Positions 56,893 through 63,502 of a DNA stretch of 64,000 bases are shown piece by piece. Below the pieces are notes generated by a model. The model was not told the DNA's origin. It saw nothing but the letters and a program-made list of their open reading frames with translations, and made no database searches. The stretch's first letter is position 1. Each line of letters opens with the position of its first letter. Source of the DNA: DATBDN01 sp036269895 (GTDB lineage: Bacteria > Actinomycetota > Thermoleophilia > Solirubrobacterales > Thermoleophilaceae). A program made the position numbers and the translations under genes. The stretch covers positions 1-64,000 of the forward strand of contig DATBDN010000113.1 of the NCBI GenBank assembly GCA_036269895.1, written 5' to 3'.

Positions 56893-57867
56893 ATGAGAAA
56901 GAAAGGGATAGAGACGAACCGCAAGACTGAGCAGCAGCACGGATTCCGACGCGGCGTGCGCCGCGGGAAGGCCGCCGAGCGCCGAGAGATCGAGCGCCTG
57001 CATGACGCGCCTGCGCCCGTGGACCACAAGAAGGAGGAGCTGGCCGGCGACCTCGAGTCGCTCAAGCTCTTCTTCCAGCAGGCTGCCAAGTATCCGCTGC
57101 TCACGGCCGCAGAGGAGATCGAGCTCGCCAAGCGCATCGAGCGCGGCGACCTCGATGCGAAGGATCGGATGATCACTTCGAACCTGCGGCTAGTGATCCA
57201 CGTGGCCCGCGGCTACCGCGGGCAGGGTCTGCCGTTCCACGACCTCATCCAGGAGGGGATCGTGGGCCTGATCCGCGCCGCCGAGAAGTTCGACTGGCGC
57301 AAGGGCTTCAAGTTCTCGACTTACGCCACGCTCTGGATCCGTCAGGCGATCCAGCGCGGCCTGGCCAACACCGGCCGTGCGATCCGGCTTCCGGCGCACG
57401 TCGGTCAGCGCGAGCGCAAGGTCGCACGCGCCGAGCGTGATCTCACCGTCCGTCTGGGTCGTGAGCCCACGATCGAGGAGCTGGCCGAGGCAGTCGAGCT
57501 CGAGCCCGAAGAGGTTGCCGACGTCCGGACGCTGTCCGATGTCGTCGCCAGCCTCGACCAGCCGGTCGGCGACGGTTCGGAGACGGCTTTCGGAGACCTG
57601 ATGGCAAGCCAGATCGCCGGTCCTGAGGAGCAGGCGGTCGAGGAGTCGGTGTCCACCGAGATCGAGTCGGCGCTGGGCGTTCTTCACGAGCGCGAGCGCG
57701 ACGTGCTCGAGCTTCGTTACGGGCTGCGCGGCGGAACCGCCCTCAGCCTGCGCGACGCCGGCAAGCAGCTCGGCATCTCCGCCGAGCGGACGCGTCAGCT
57801 CGAAGAGCAGGCGCTGCGGCGGCTGGCCGACAACGACAGCCTCGCCGCGCTCCGCGACGCGGCGTAA
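56893..57867 (+). CDS. Sigma-70 family RNA polymerase sigma factor (primary-like, group 2)
   Basis: A 324-residue sigma factor with regions 1.2 to 4. Region 1.2 is near residues 57-90 (ESLKLFFQQAAKYPLLTAAEEIELAKRIERGD). Region 2 spans about 92-160 with MITSNLRLVIHVARGYRGQGLPFHDLIQEGIVGLIRAAEKFD and KGFKFSTYATLWIRQAIQR. Region 3 spans about 165-240 and region 4 about 255-318, with LSLRDAGKQLGISAERTRQLEEQALRRL. The N-terminus is short and basic, without the long region 1.1 of a housekeeping factor, which favours a group 2 role. A palindrome-covered promoter lies about 200 bp upstream. A hairpin at 57885-57931 follows its stop. Confidence 0.9.
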   Translation: MRKKGIETNRKTEQQHGFRRGVRRGKAAERREIERLHDAPAPVDHKKEELAGDLESLKLFFQQAAKYPLLTAAEEIELAKRIERGDLDAKDRMITSNLRLVIHVARGYRGQGLPFHDLIQEGIVGLIRAAEKFDWRKGFKFSTYATLWIRQAIQRGLANTGRAIRLPAHVGQRERKVARAERDLTVRLGREPTIEELAEAVELEPEEVADVRTLSDVVASLDQPVGDGSETAFGDLMASQIAGPEEQAVEESVSTEIESALGVLHERERDVLELRYGLRGGTALSLRDAGKQLGISAERTRQLEEQALRRLADNDSLAALRDAA

Positions 57868-57884
57868 TCCGCGAATTTCGCTGC

Positions 57885-57931
57885 AAGCGTCCTGTTCTAG
57901 CCACCCATAGGGTGATCTAGGCAGGACGCTT
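57885..57931. terminator. Bidirectional hairpin terminator between sigma and MarR genes
   Basis: Outer arms AAGCGTCCTG (57885-57894) and CAGGACGCTT (57922-57931) pair perfectly over 10 bp. Inside, CACCC-ATA-GGGTG makes a second short stem, with an unpaired internal region containing CTAG on each side. It lies 18 bp past the sigma gene stop and overlaps the MarR stop codon. It lacks a long U-tract, as is usual in high-GC bacteria. Confidence 0.6.
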
Positions 57932-58433
57932 AGGCGATTTCCAGCGCGTCCGGATCAGCCAGGCACGCCCGCTGCTTGACGCATTCCGCGCCACCGGGCA
58001 ACGAAGCGAGCAACTCATCCATCTGCTCCCGCCCCGCTTGGCCGAGTCGTTCAACGAATAACTCACGGACGCCATCCAGATGCGTCGTGGCTGCCTCCCG
58101 AAGGCGACGTGCGCCCTCCGGCGTCAAAGCCACAAAACTCCCGCGCTTGTCCGACGGACACGACGCCCGTGCGACAAGCCCGTCCTTCTCGAGCCCGTCC
58201 ACCAGCCGCGTCACCCCCGATCGCGTCAGGACCACGGCCTTCGCAAGCTCGATGTTGCGCAGCTTCCGCTCCGGCGCTCGCGCCAGCTGCACCAGCACGT
58301 CATAGTCCGACAACGTGAGCCCGTGCGCGCCCATCAGACGGGCTTCCAGTTCGCGCGTTATGGCCGAGTGGGTGGCGAGGAAGCGAATCCAGGTGCGGAC
58401 CGCTGACTCGTCTGTGCAGGCGCTCAGGTTCAT
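57930..58433 (-). CDS. MarR family transcriptional regulator
   Basis: A 167-residue winged-helix regulator. The DNA-binding part spans about 38-105: LTLSDYDVLVQLARAPERKLRNIELAKAVVLTRSGVTRLVDGLEKDGLVARASCPSDKRGSFVALTPEG, with the wing at DKRGSFV. Terminal helices (LREAATTHLDGVRELFVERLG) should form the dimer. The late cysteines (ECVKQRACLADPD) might sense redox state. The ATG at 58433 is 7 bp from the palindrome 58441-58454, across which lies the divergent luciferase-like oxidoreductase. Self-regulation and control of that gene are likely. The related palindromes at 23812 and 56681 could extend its regulon. Confidence 0.85.
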   Translation of the reverse strand: MNLSACTDESAVRTWIRFLATHSAITRELEARLMGAHGLTLSDYDVLVQLARAPERKLRNIELAKAVVLTRSGVTRLVDGLEKDGLVARASCPSDKRGSFVALTPEGARRLREAATTHLDGVRELFVERLGQAGREQMDELLASLPGGAECVKQRACLADPDALEIA

Positions 58434-58440
58434 AACATTC

Positions 58441-58454
58441 GTTGCGTACTCAAC
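58441..58454. promoter_or_regulatory. GTTGC-type operator between MarR and LLM oxidoreductase genes
   Basis: GTTGC (58441-58445), GTAC, TCAAC (58450-58454): a 14-bp palindrome with one mismatch against GTTGC-GTAC-GCAAC. It is 7 bp upstream of the MarR start and 18 bp upstream of the oxidoreductase start, a typical MarR operator position. The core equals that at 56681-56694 except for one base. Confidence 0.6.
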
Positions 58455-58472
58455 GAGAGGTTAGCCCGAATC

Positions 58473-59285
58473 ATGGACTACGACCACCCGCTGCGCTTCG
58501 GCATTTTCCCGTCCCCTCGGGCGGATTCTGCCCAGGACACCCTGCATATGGCAAGAGTGGCCGACGAAGCGGGCTTCGACCTGGTCGGGATCCAGGACCA
58601 CCCGTACCAGCGCCGCTTCCTCGACACGTGGGCGCTGATGGCATTCGTCCTGTCGAAGACCGACCGCGTCTCGGTTTTCCCGGACGTGGCCAACCTGCCG
58701 CTGCGGCCGCCGCGGATGATGGCCAAGGCCGCGGCGACGCTGGACCTGCTGTCGGGCGGCCGCTTCGAGCTCGGCCTGGGCGCCGGTGCGTTCTGGGAGG
58801 GGATCGAGGCGATGGGCGGCCGCAACCTTTCGCCGAAGCAGTCGGTCGACGCGCTCGAGCAGGCGATCTTCGAGCTACGCGACTTCTGGAAGGGGGAGGG
58901 GAAGTTCGAGGGTCCGCCGCCCGCGCACGACATCGGCATCTGGATTGGCGCCTACAAGCCGCGAATGCTGCGCATCACCGGGGCTCTGGCCAACGGCTGG
59001 ATCCCGTCGCAGTCCTACCTGCCGCCGGATCAGGTGCCGGAAGCGATGAAGCGAGTCGACGACGCCGCCCAGGCCGAGGGTCGCGACCCGACGCAGATCC
59101 GCCGCGTCTACAACCTGCTCAGTGACGAGCCACCCGCCGCTGAACAAATCGCCGACTTCGCCTTCGACCTCGGCTTCGACAGCTTCATCTTCTCGCCGCC
59201 CGACACCCACGAGCTCGAGCGGCTCGCACACGACGTCGTGCCGGCGATCAAGGAAGAGGTTGCTCGCCGGCGGTCCAGTCCCTGA
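58473..59285 (+). CDS. LLM class oxidoreductase (F420-dependent type)
   Basis: A 270-residue luciferase-like oxidoreductase. The N-terminus LRFGIFPSPRADSAQDTLHMARVADEAGFDLVGIQDHPYQRRFLDTWALMAF is typical of F420-dependent members. RVSVFPDVANLPLRPPRMMAKAAATLDLLSGGRFELGLGAGAFWEG and GIWIGAYKPRMLRITG match the barrel's cofactor-contact regions. The substrate is unknown. It is divergent from the MarR gene over an operator-like palindrome. Its 3' end overlaps the anti-sigma gene on the other strand by 38 bp. It is probably part of the same redox regulon as the F420/NADP gene pair at 23848-25418. Confidence 0.87.
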   Translation: MDYDHPLRFGIFPSPRADSAQDTLHMARVADEAGFDLVGIQDHPYQRRFLDTWALMAFVLSKTDRVSVFPDVANLPLRPPRMMAKAAATLDLLSGGRFELGLGAGAFWEGIEAMGGRNLSPKQSVDALEQAIFELRDFWKGEGKFEGPPPAHDIGIWIGAYKPRMLRITGALANGWIPSQSYLPPDQVPEAMKRVDDAAQAEGRDPTQIRRVYNLLSDEPPAAEQIADFAFDLGFDSFIFSPPDTHELERLAHDVVPAIKEEVARRRSSP

Positions 59286-59493
59286 ACGCGCGCAGCAACG
59301 TGTCGCGGGCCTCGGGCGAGATCGATTCCTCGTCCAGGCGCCCGACGGTGGTGATCGTCGTCTTCATCTGCTCGAGGTAACGCTCGCACCACACGCAGGC
59401 GTCGATGTGCTCATCGAAGCGCCGCGTGTCGTCGCTGGGCAGCTCGCCCTCGAGGTAATGCGTCACGAGCTCTACGAGTTCGCTGCAGTTCAT
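59248..59493 (-). CDS. Zinc-finger anti-sigma factor (ZAS type, second copy)
   Basis: An 81-residue soluble protein with a ZAS motif: CSELVELVTHYLEGELP then HIDACVWCERY (H-x3-C-x2-C) at about 28-38. There is no membrane segment. The ATG at 59493 overlaps the stop of the ECF sigma gene (ATGA), so a 1:1 sigma/anti-sigma pair is made. The sequence parallels 13917-14168, notably the end LLRAFRDWTAG. Its 3' end lies inside the convergent oxidoreductase gene, giving a 38 bp antisense overlap. Confidence 0.85.
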   Translation of the reverse strand: MNCSELVELVTHYLEGELPSDDTRRFDEHIDACVWCERYLEQMKTTITTVGRLDEESISPEARDTLLRAFRDWTAGEQPLP

Positions 59494-60155
59494 GAGGGCT
59501 CCAGCGCCGCCCGGTTCGGCTCGATCGCGCCGAGGTGTGCCTCGATCGCAGCACGCACCTTCGAACGCGCGCGGTGCAGCAGCACGCGCTGGTTGCCGTC
59601 GGTGATGCCGAGCGCCTCCGAGACCTCGTCGGGCGGGAAGCCCTCGACGTCGCGCATGGTGATCACCACGCGCTGTGACTCGGGCAGCTCGTCGATCGCG
59701 TCCAGGATCACCTGGCGCGCCTCCGCTCCGAGCAGCTCCTCCTCGGGCGTCTGCCACTCGCTCGGGCCGAGCATCCAGCCGCCCGCCCAGCGGTGGTCCG
59801 CGTCGAGGAAGCGGTCGGGGTCTACCGCCGGCTCGTCGTCATGCGCCGCCGCCGAGAACGGGACCGAGCGTGCCTCGCGCTGGCCACGCGTCTTCGCCGT
59901 GTTCATCAGGATCCGGAAGACCCAGGTCCGCAGGCTCGAGCGGCCCTCGAAGCGATCGATCCCGCGCACGACCGCGAGCCACGTCTCCTGCACGACTTCC
60001 TCGGCAACCGCGCGGTCGCGCACGAACATCCGGGCCATCCGCATCAGGCTCGGGCTCCAGGCATCGACCAGCTGAGCGAACACTGCCTCGTCGCCGCGCT
60101 TGAGCGCCTCGACGATCTCGGCGTCGGACAGCCGCATTTCCCGGGCCGTGGCCAT
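59490..60155 (-). CDS. ECF-type RNA polymerase sigma factor (second copy, autoregulated candidate)
   Basis: A 221-residue group 4 sigma factor. The sigma-2 region (about 8-85) has FAQLVDAWSPSLMRMARMFV, EEVVQETW and FEGRSSLRTWVFRILMNTAKT. After a linker with WMLGPSEWQTPEEELLG, the sigma-4 region (about 150-210) shows IDELPESQRVVITMRDVEG and GNQRVLLHRARSKVR. Identity to the factor at 13289-13927 is evident in both regions. Of the ATGs at 60164, 60155 and 60137, 60155 has AGGA 8 bases upstream. A GTAAC/AGTCGAA promoter (60178-60206) lies just before it, so it probably transcribes its own gene. Confidence 0.9.
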   Translation of the reverse strand: MATAREMRLSDAEIVEALKRGDEAVFAQLVDAWSPSLMRMARMFVRDRAVAEEVVQETWLAVVRGIDRFEGRSSLRTWVFRILMNTAKTRGQREARSVPFSAAAHDDEPAVDPDRFLDADHRWAGGWMLGPSEWQTPEEELLGAEARQVILDAIDELPESQRVVITMRDVEGFPPDEVSEALGITDGNQRVLLHRARSKVRAAIEAHLGAIEPNRAALEPS

Positions 60156-60177
60156 CGGGGGCATCCTGTCACGGTGG

Positions 60178-60206
60178 TTCGACTGCCGGGGCAACGAATC
60201 CGTTAC
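60178..60206 (-). promoter_or_regulatory. Putative ECF-sigma promoter of the second ECF sigma gene
   Basis: Minus strand: GTAACGGATTC (60206-60196), then AGTCGAA (60184-60178), with 17 bases between GTAAC and AGTCGAA. The ATG at 60155 is 22 bases past the second box. An ECF factor with a promoter of the regulon type upstream of its own gene is the usual sign of autoregulation, which is why this factor is the leading candidate for reading the motif. Confidence 0.55.
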
Positions 60207-60225
60207 GTCTGAGAGGATCGAGGGC

Positions 60226-60777
60226 ATGGACAGGGTCGAACTGCGGGAGCTGCAAGCTCCGCTGAAGGAGCGCTACCGGGCGGAGCCCGGGGCGGCCGTC
60301 GTCACGCTGAAGGCCGAGGGAGCGCTCGACGAGGAGAACATTGCCTGCTCGGTGGCCACGGGGCGCGCGCTCGTGGAGGCCGGACTGCACCCCGCCACTG
60401 GCGGTACCGGCATGCTCGCCTGCTCGGGCGACATGCTGCTGCAGGCGCTGGTGGCCTGCGCCGGTGTGACGCTCACTTCGGTGGCCACGGCGCTCGGCAT
60501 AGAGGTCGGCGGGAGCGTCCGGGCGGAGGGCGATCTGGACTTCCGCGGCACGCTCGGCATCGCCAAGGAAGAGACCGTGCCGGTCGGCTTCCGCTCGATC
60601 CGGCTCTCGTTCGACCTGGAGCACGATGCCGACGACGCGCAGTTCGCGAAGTTGATCGAGTTGACCGAGCGCTACTGCGTGGTCCTACAGACGCTCGCCG
60701 GCGGCGTGCCGGTTCAGACGACCACCAGTTCCATGAGCAGCTCGTCACGCCACCCGCCCGACCACGCCTCGCGGTAG
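60226..60777 (+). CDS. OsmC family protein
   Basis: A 183-residue OsmC/Ohr-fold protein, a family that reduces organic hydroperoxides through two cysteines. CSGDMLLQALVACAGVTLTSVATALGI (about 66-92) holds the first catalytic-type Cys region, and LIELTERYCVVLQTLAGGVPV (Cys about 153) the second. The N-terminal 40 residues are an unusual extension. The final Ser-rich end (SSMSSSSRHPPDHASR) lies inside the convergent GNAT gene and may be non-functional. The ATG at 60226 is chosen because it begins the domain. It is divergent from the ECF gene. Confidence 0.82.
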   Translation: MDRVELRELQAPLKERYRAEPGAAVVTLKAEGALDEENIACSVATGRALVEAGLHPATGGTGMLACSGDMLLQALVACAGVTLTSVATALGIEVGGSVRAEGDLDFRGTLGIAKEETVPVGFRSIRLSFDLEHDADDAQFAKLIELTERYCVVLQTLAGGVPVQTTTSSMSSSSRHPPDHASR

Positions 60778-61184
60778 GCGCGCTGCAGCACGCCGACGCG
60801 GCGGAAGCCGGCCTTTTCGTAGCAGCGGATCGCTGCGCCGTTCTCGACCGCGGGGTCGATCGTGATCCGATGGTGGCCGCGCTCCTCCAGCAGCATTCGG
60901 AGCACCTGACGCACCACCTCGGTGCCGATCCCGCGTCCGGCGTAGTCGTCGCCCACGAAGATGTCGATCCACGCGTGGCGGTTCTCGGGCCACTTCTCCT
61001 CGCCGTACTGGACGAGGCCTGCGACGGAGCCGTCGACGACCACTGCGAAGCGCGTGGACTCGGCCTCGTCGAATGGGAAGTCCGGCTCCATCGGGCCCCA
61101 CCACTTGGAGACGCCAGGCTGCTGGTGGAGCGCCCGCAGCGGGGCGACGTGTGCGATGTCGAGTGGCTCGAGGACGAGGGTCAT
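60714..61184 (-). CDS. GNAT family N-acetyltransferase
   Basis: A 156-residue GNAT protein. LVLEPLDIAHVAPLRALHQQPGVSKWWGP at the start and WIDIFVGDDYAGRGIGTEVVRQVLRMLLEERG (about 73-104) give the acetyl-CoA loop (Q/RxxGxG/A as RGIGTE). The later ENGAAIRCYEKAGFRRVGVLQRAY is the family C-terminus. It resembles AAC(6')-like acetyltransferases; the acceptor could be an amine or protein N-terminus and resistance is not implied. The ATG overlaps the Gfo/Idh stop (ATGA). The 3' end overlaps the OsmC gene by 64 bp on the opposite strand. Confidence 0.85.
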   Translation of the reverse strand: MTLVLEPLDIAHVAPLRALHQQPGVSKWWGPMEPDFPFDEAESTRFAVVVDGSVAGLVQYGEEKWPENRHAWIDIFVGDDYAGRGIGTEVVRQVLRMLLEERGHHRITIDPAVENGAAIRCYEKAGFRRVGVLQRAYREAWSGGWRDELLMELVVV

Positions 61185-62194
61185 CCGCGCCGCGCGGCTT
61201 CGAGGATCTCGAGCACGCGCACGCCGTCCCACGGATCGACGGGCGGCGCGCCATCACCCCGCACCCAGTCGCGCACGCGCTCGTAGTAGGCGACGTAGTT
61301 GCCACGTTCCAGCTCGACCGGCCGCTCGTCGTCCTCTCCGACGATGCGCCCTGGTGGAGCCTCGCCGAAGGCGCGATCGCTCGGCCGCATCCCGTCGCGC
61401 AGCTGGGGCTCCTGCGGGTCGAGCCCGTCGCATGCGAACCCGGCTGCCAGCCCGCTTACGCGGAAGCGCGGCCCGTGCAGCGGCGCGATCGCGCTCATCC
61501 AAAGGTGCGAGATCTGACCGCCCGCGTGCCGGAGCGCGATGAAGGCGTCGTCGTCCACCTTCGCCTCCGGACGCCGCGTCAACACCTCGCCATAGACCGA
61601 GTCCACCGGGCCGAACAGGTGCAGCGCCTGGTCGACCAGATGCGGGCCGAGGTCCAGCAGCGCGCCGCCGCCGACGGCAGCGTCGGCCTCCTCGCGCCAG
61701 CCCTCCTTGATCTGCGGCCGGAAGCGCTCGAAGCGCGATTCGAAGCGCGTGACGTGGCCCAGCTCTCCGTCGCGCACGAGCCGCTGCACCGTCATGAAGT
61801 CGCCGTCCCAGCGCCGGTTGTGGAACACGGTCAGGCGACCGTCCGCCGCCTTGGCCATCCGACGCGCGTCCGCAGCAGTCACCGCCATGGGCTTGTCCAC
61901 GACCACGTGCAGGCCGCGCTCCAGCCCGGCCAGCGCCAGCTCCACGTGCGTCGAGTTGGGCGATGCCACGACCAATAGCTCGATCCCGTCGAGCAGATCC
62001 CCAACCGACGCGACCACCCGGGCGCCCGGGTGGGCCTCACGCACCTGCGCCGCCCGCTCGTCCGAGCGTGTCATCACCGCCGCCAGCTCGAGTCCGTCGA
62101 CGGCCTCGATCAGCGGAGCGTGGAAGACCGCGCCCGCGATGCCGTAGCCGGAGACGCCAACCTTGAGGCCCAGACTTGTCAATTCGGCTGCCAT
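61181..62194 (-). CDS. Gfo/Idh/MocA family oxidoreductase
   Basis: A 337-residue NAD(P)-dependent dehydrogenase of the glucose-fructose oxidoreductase/inositol dehydrogenase family. The Rossmann start KVGVSGYGIAGAVFHAPLIEAV (about 11-32) is followed by VVASPNSTHVELALAGLERGLHVVVDKPMA, with the family catalytic-type Lys-Pro in DKPMA (about 99-103). The C-terminal part has GALLDLGPHLVDQALHLFG (about 171-189). It should oxidise a sugar, cyclitol or derivative. A GTAAC box lies 24 bases upstream of the ATG. The sugar ABC transporter starts on the other strand 168 bp away, linking uptake and oxidation. Confidence 0.87.
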   Translation of the reverse strand: MAAELTSLGLKVGVSGYGIAGAVFHAPLIEAVDGLELAAVMTRSDERAAQVREAHPGARVVASVGDLLDGIELLVVASPNSTHVELALAGLERGLHVVVDKPMAVTAADARRMAKAADGRLTVFHNRRWDGDFMTVQRLVRDGELGHVTRFESRFERFRPQIKEGWREEADAAVGGGALLDLGPHLVDQALHLFGPVDSVYGEVLTRRPEAKVDDDAFIALRHAGGQISHLWMSAIAPLHGPRFRVSGLAAGFACDGLDPQEPQLRDGMRPSDRAFGEAPPGRIVGEDDERPVELERGNYVAYYERVRDWVRGDGAPPVDPWDGVRVLEILEAARRG

Positions 62195-62217
62195 CCGTAA
62201 TGCTCTCTCAACGAGGG

Positions 62218-62228
62218 GGATCGGTTAC
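62218..62228 (-). promoter_or_regulatory. GTAAC box upstream of the Gfo/Idh gene
   Basis: Minus strand GTAACCGATCC (62228-62218) starts 34 bases before the ATG at 62194. The spacing equals that of GTAAC to ATG at the GH15 gene. A second box of the NGWC(G/C)AA type is not clear at 16-17 bases, so this site is weaker than those at 3205, 3237, 13200 and 60178. Confidence 0.35.
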
Positions 62229-62362
62229 GACGTCGAATGCTCGCATCCGTACGAAGCTCGGCGCCGGGCCGTGTCGGTTCCCGGTTGTGCGGACCCGTAC
62301 AGGTGTTTAGGGTGACCGCACATCAACCTCTTGTTCAGCTGGTGCGAGGAAGGCAATACCCC

Positions 62363-63478
62363 ATGAAGAAGTTTGGACTTTCCGTCGTGTGCCTGGTGGC
62401 CGCGGCGCTGTTGCTCGCTGCCTGTGGCAGCAGCAACAACAGCTCGAGTTCGACCAGCGGGTCGTCCTCGGGGGCATCGTCAAGCAGCGGCAAGGGCGGC
62501 AAGATCGCCTTCTTGCTGCCCGAATCGAAGACAGCTCGTTACGAGACCCAGGATCGGCCGCTCTTCGAGCAGAAGGTCAAGGCGCTCTGCTCGAGTTGCT
62601 CGATCGTCTACTCGAATGCCGACCAGGACGCGTCCAAGCAGCAGCAGCAGGCTGAGGCCGCTCTGACGCAGGGCGTCAAGGTCATGGTGCTCGACCCGGT
62701 CGACGGCGCCGCCGCGGCAGCGATCGTCAACCAGGCCAACGCCAAGAAGGTGCCGGTGATCAGCTATGACCGCCTGCTCCTGAACTCGAAGCCGGACTAC
62801 TACATCGAGTTCAACTCGCCGGCCGTGGGCAAGGCGCAGGGCACCGCGCTCATCGACAAGCTCAAGAAGGACGGCAAGAAGGGCAACATCATCATGATCA
62901 ACGGTGCCCCTACGGACAACAACGCGAAGTTGTTCAAGCAGGGCGCACACTCGGTCATCGACAGCAGCGGCTTCAAGGTCGCGAAGGAGTACGACACTCC
63001 GGACTGGTCGCCTGACAAGGCTCAGAGTGAGATGGAGCAGGCGATCACGGCAGTCGGCAAGGGCAACTTCGTTGGCGTCTACGCCGCCAACGACGGAACC
63101 GCCGGCGGCGCGATTGCGGCCATGAAGTCAGCGGGCATCGACCCGAAGACGATCCCGAGCACGGGTCAGGACGCCGAGGTCGCGGGTATCCAGCGGATTC
63201 TCGCCGGCGACCAGTACATGACGGTCTACAAGCCGATCAAGCCGCTCGCCGACCAGGCCGCCACGTGGGCGGTCGACCTCGCCAACGGCAAGAAGCCCTC
63301 GGGCGCGTCCGCCACGGAGAACAACGGCAAGGTCAACGTGCCGACCCTGAAGCTGCCGGTTACCCCGGTCACCGCTGACAAGGTCAAGAGCACGGTCATC
63401 AAGGATGGCTACTGGAAGCCGTCGCAGATCTGCACGGGCGCCTACAAGTCCGCCTGCGCGAAGTTCGGCATTCAGTAG
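62363..63478 (+). CDS. Sugar ABC transporter substrate-binding lipoprotein (xylose-type)
   Basis: A 371-residue periplasmic-binding-protein-like lipoprotein. The signal LSVVCLVAAALLLAACGSS has the lipobox LAAC (Cys21), then a Ser-rich linker. The type I binding fold starts KIAFLLPESKTARYETQDRPLFE and has CSSCSIVYSNADQDASKQQQQAE, VLDPVDGAAAAAIVNQANAKKVPVISYDRL and VGVYAANDGTAGGAIAAMKSAG. This resembles the XylF/ChvE group that binds D-xylose and related sugars. The ribosome site GAGGAAGG precedes the ATG at 62363. The ATP-binding subunit gene follows 24 bp later. The ligand remains a prediction. Confidence 0.87.
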   Translation: MKKFGLSVVCLVAAALLLAACGSSNNSSSSTSGSSSGASSSSGKGGKIAFLLPESKTARYETQDRPLFEQKVKALCSSCSIVYSNADQDASKQQQQAEAALTQGVKVMVLDPVDGAAAAAIVNQANAKKVPVISYDRLLLNSKPDYYIEFNSPAVGKAQGTALIDKLKKDGKKGNIIMINGAPTDNNAKLFKQGAHSVIDSSGFKVAKEYDTPDWSPDKAQSEMEQAITAVGKGNFVGVYAANDGTAGGAIAAMKSAGIDPKTIPSTGQDAEVAGIQRILAGDQYMTVYKPIKPLADQAATWAVDLANGKKPSGASATENNGKVNVPTLKLPVTPVTADKVKSTVIKDGYWKPSQICTGAYKSACAKFGIQ

Positions 63479-63502
63479 GAACCAAAAAAGGAGACCGCAG
63501 GG

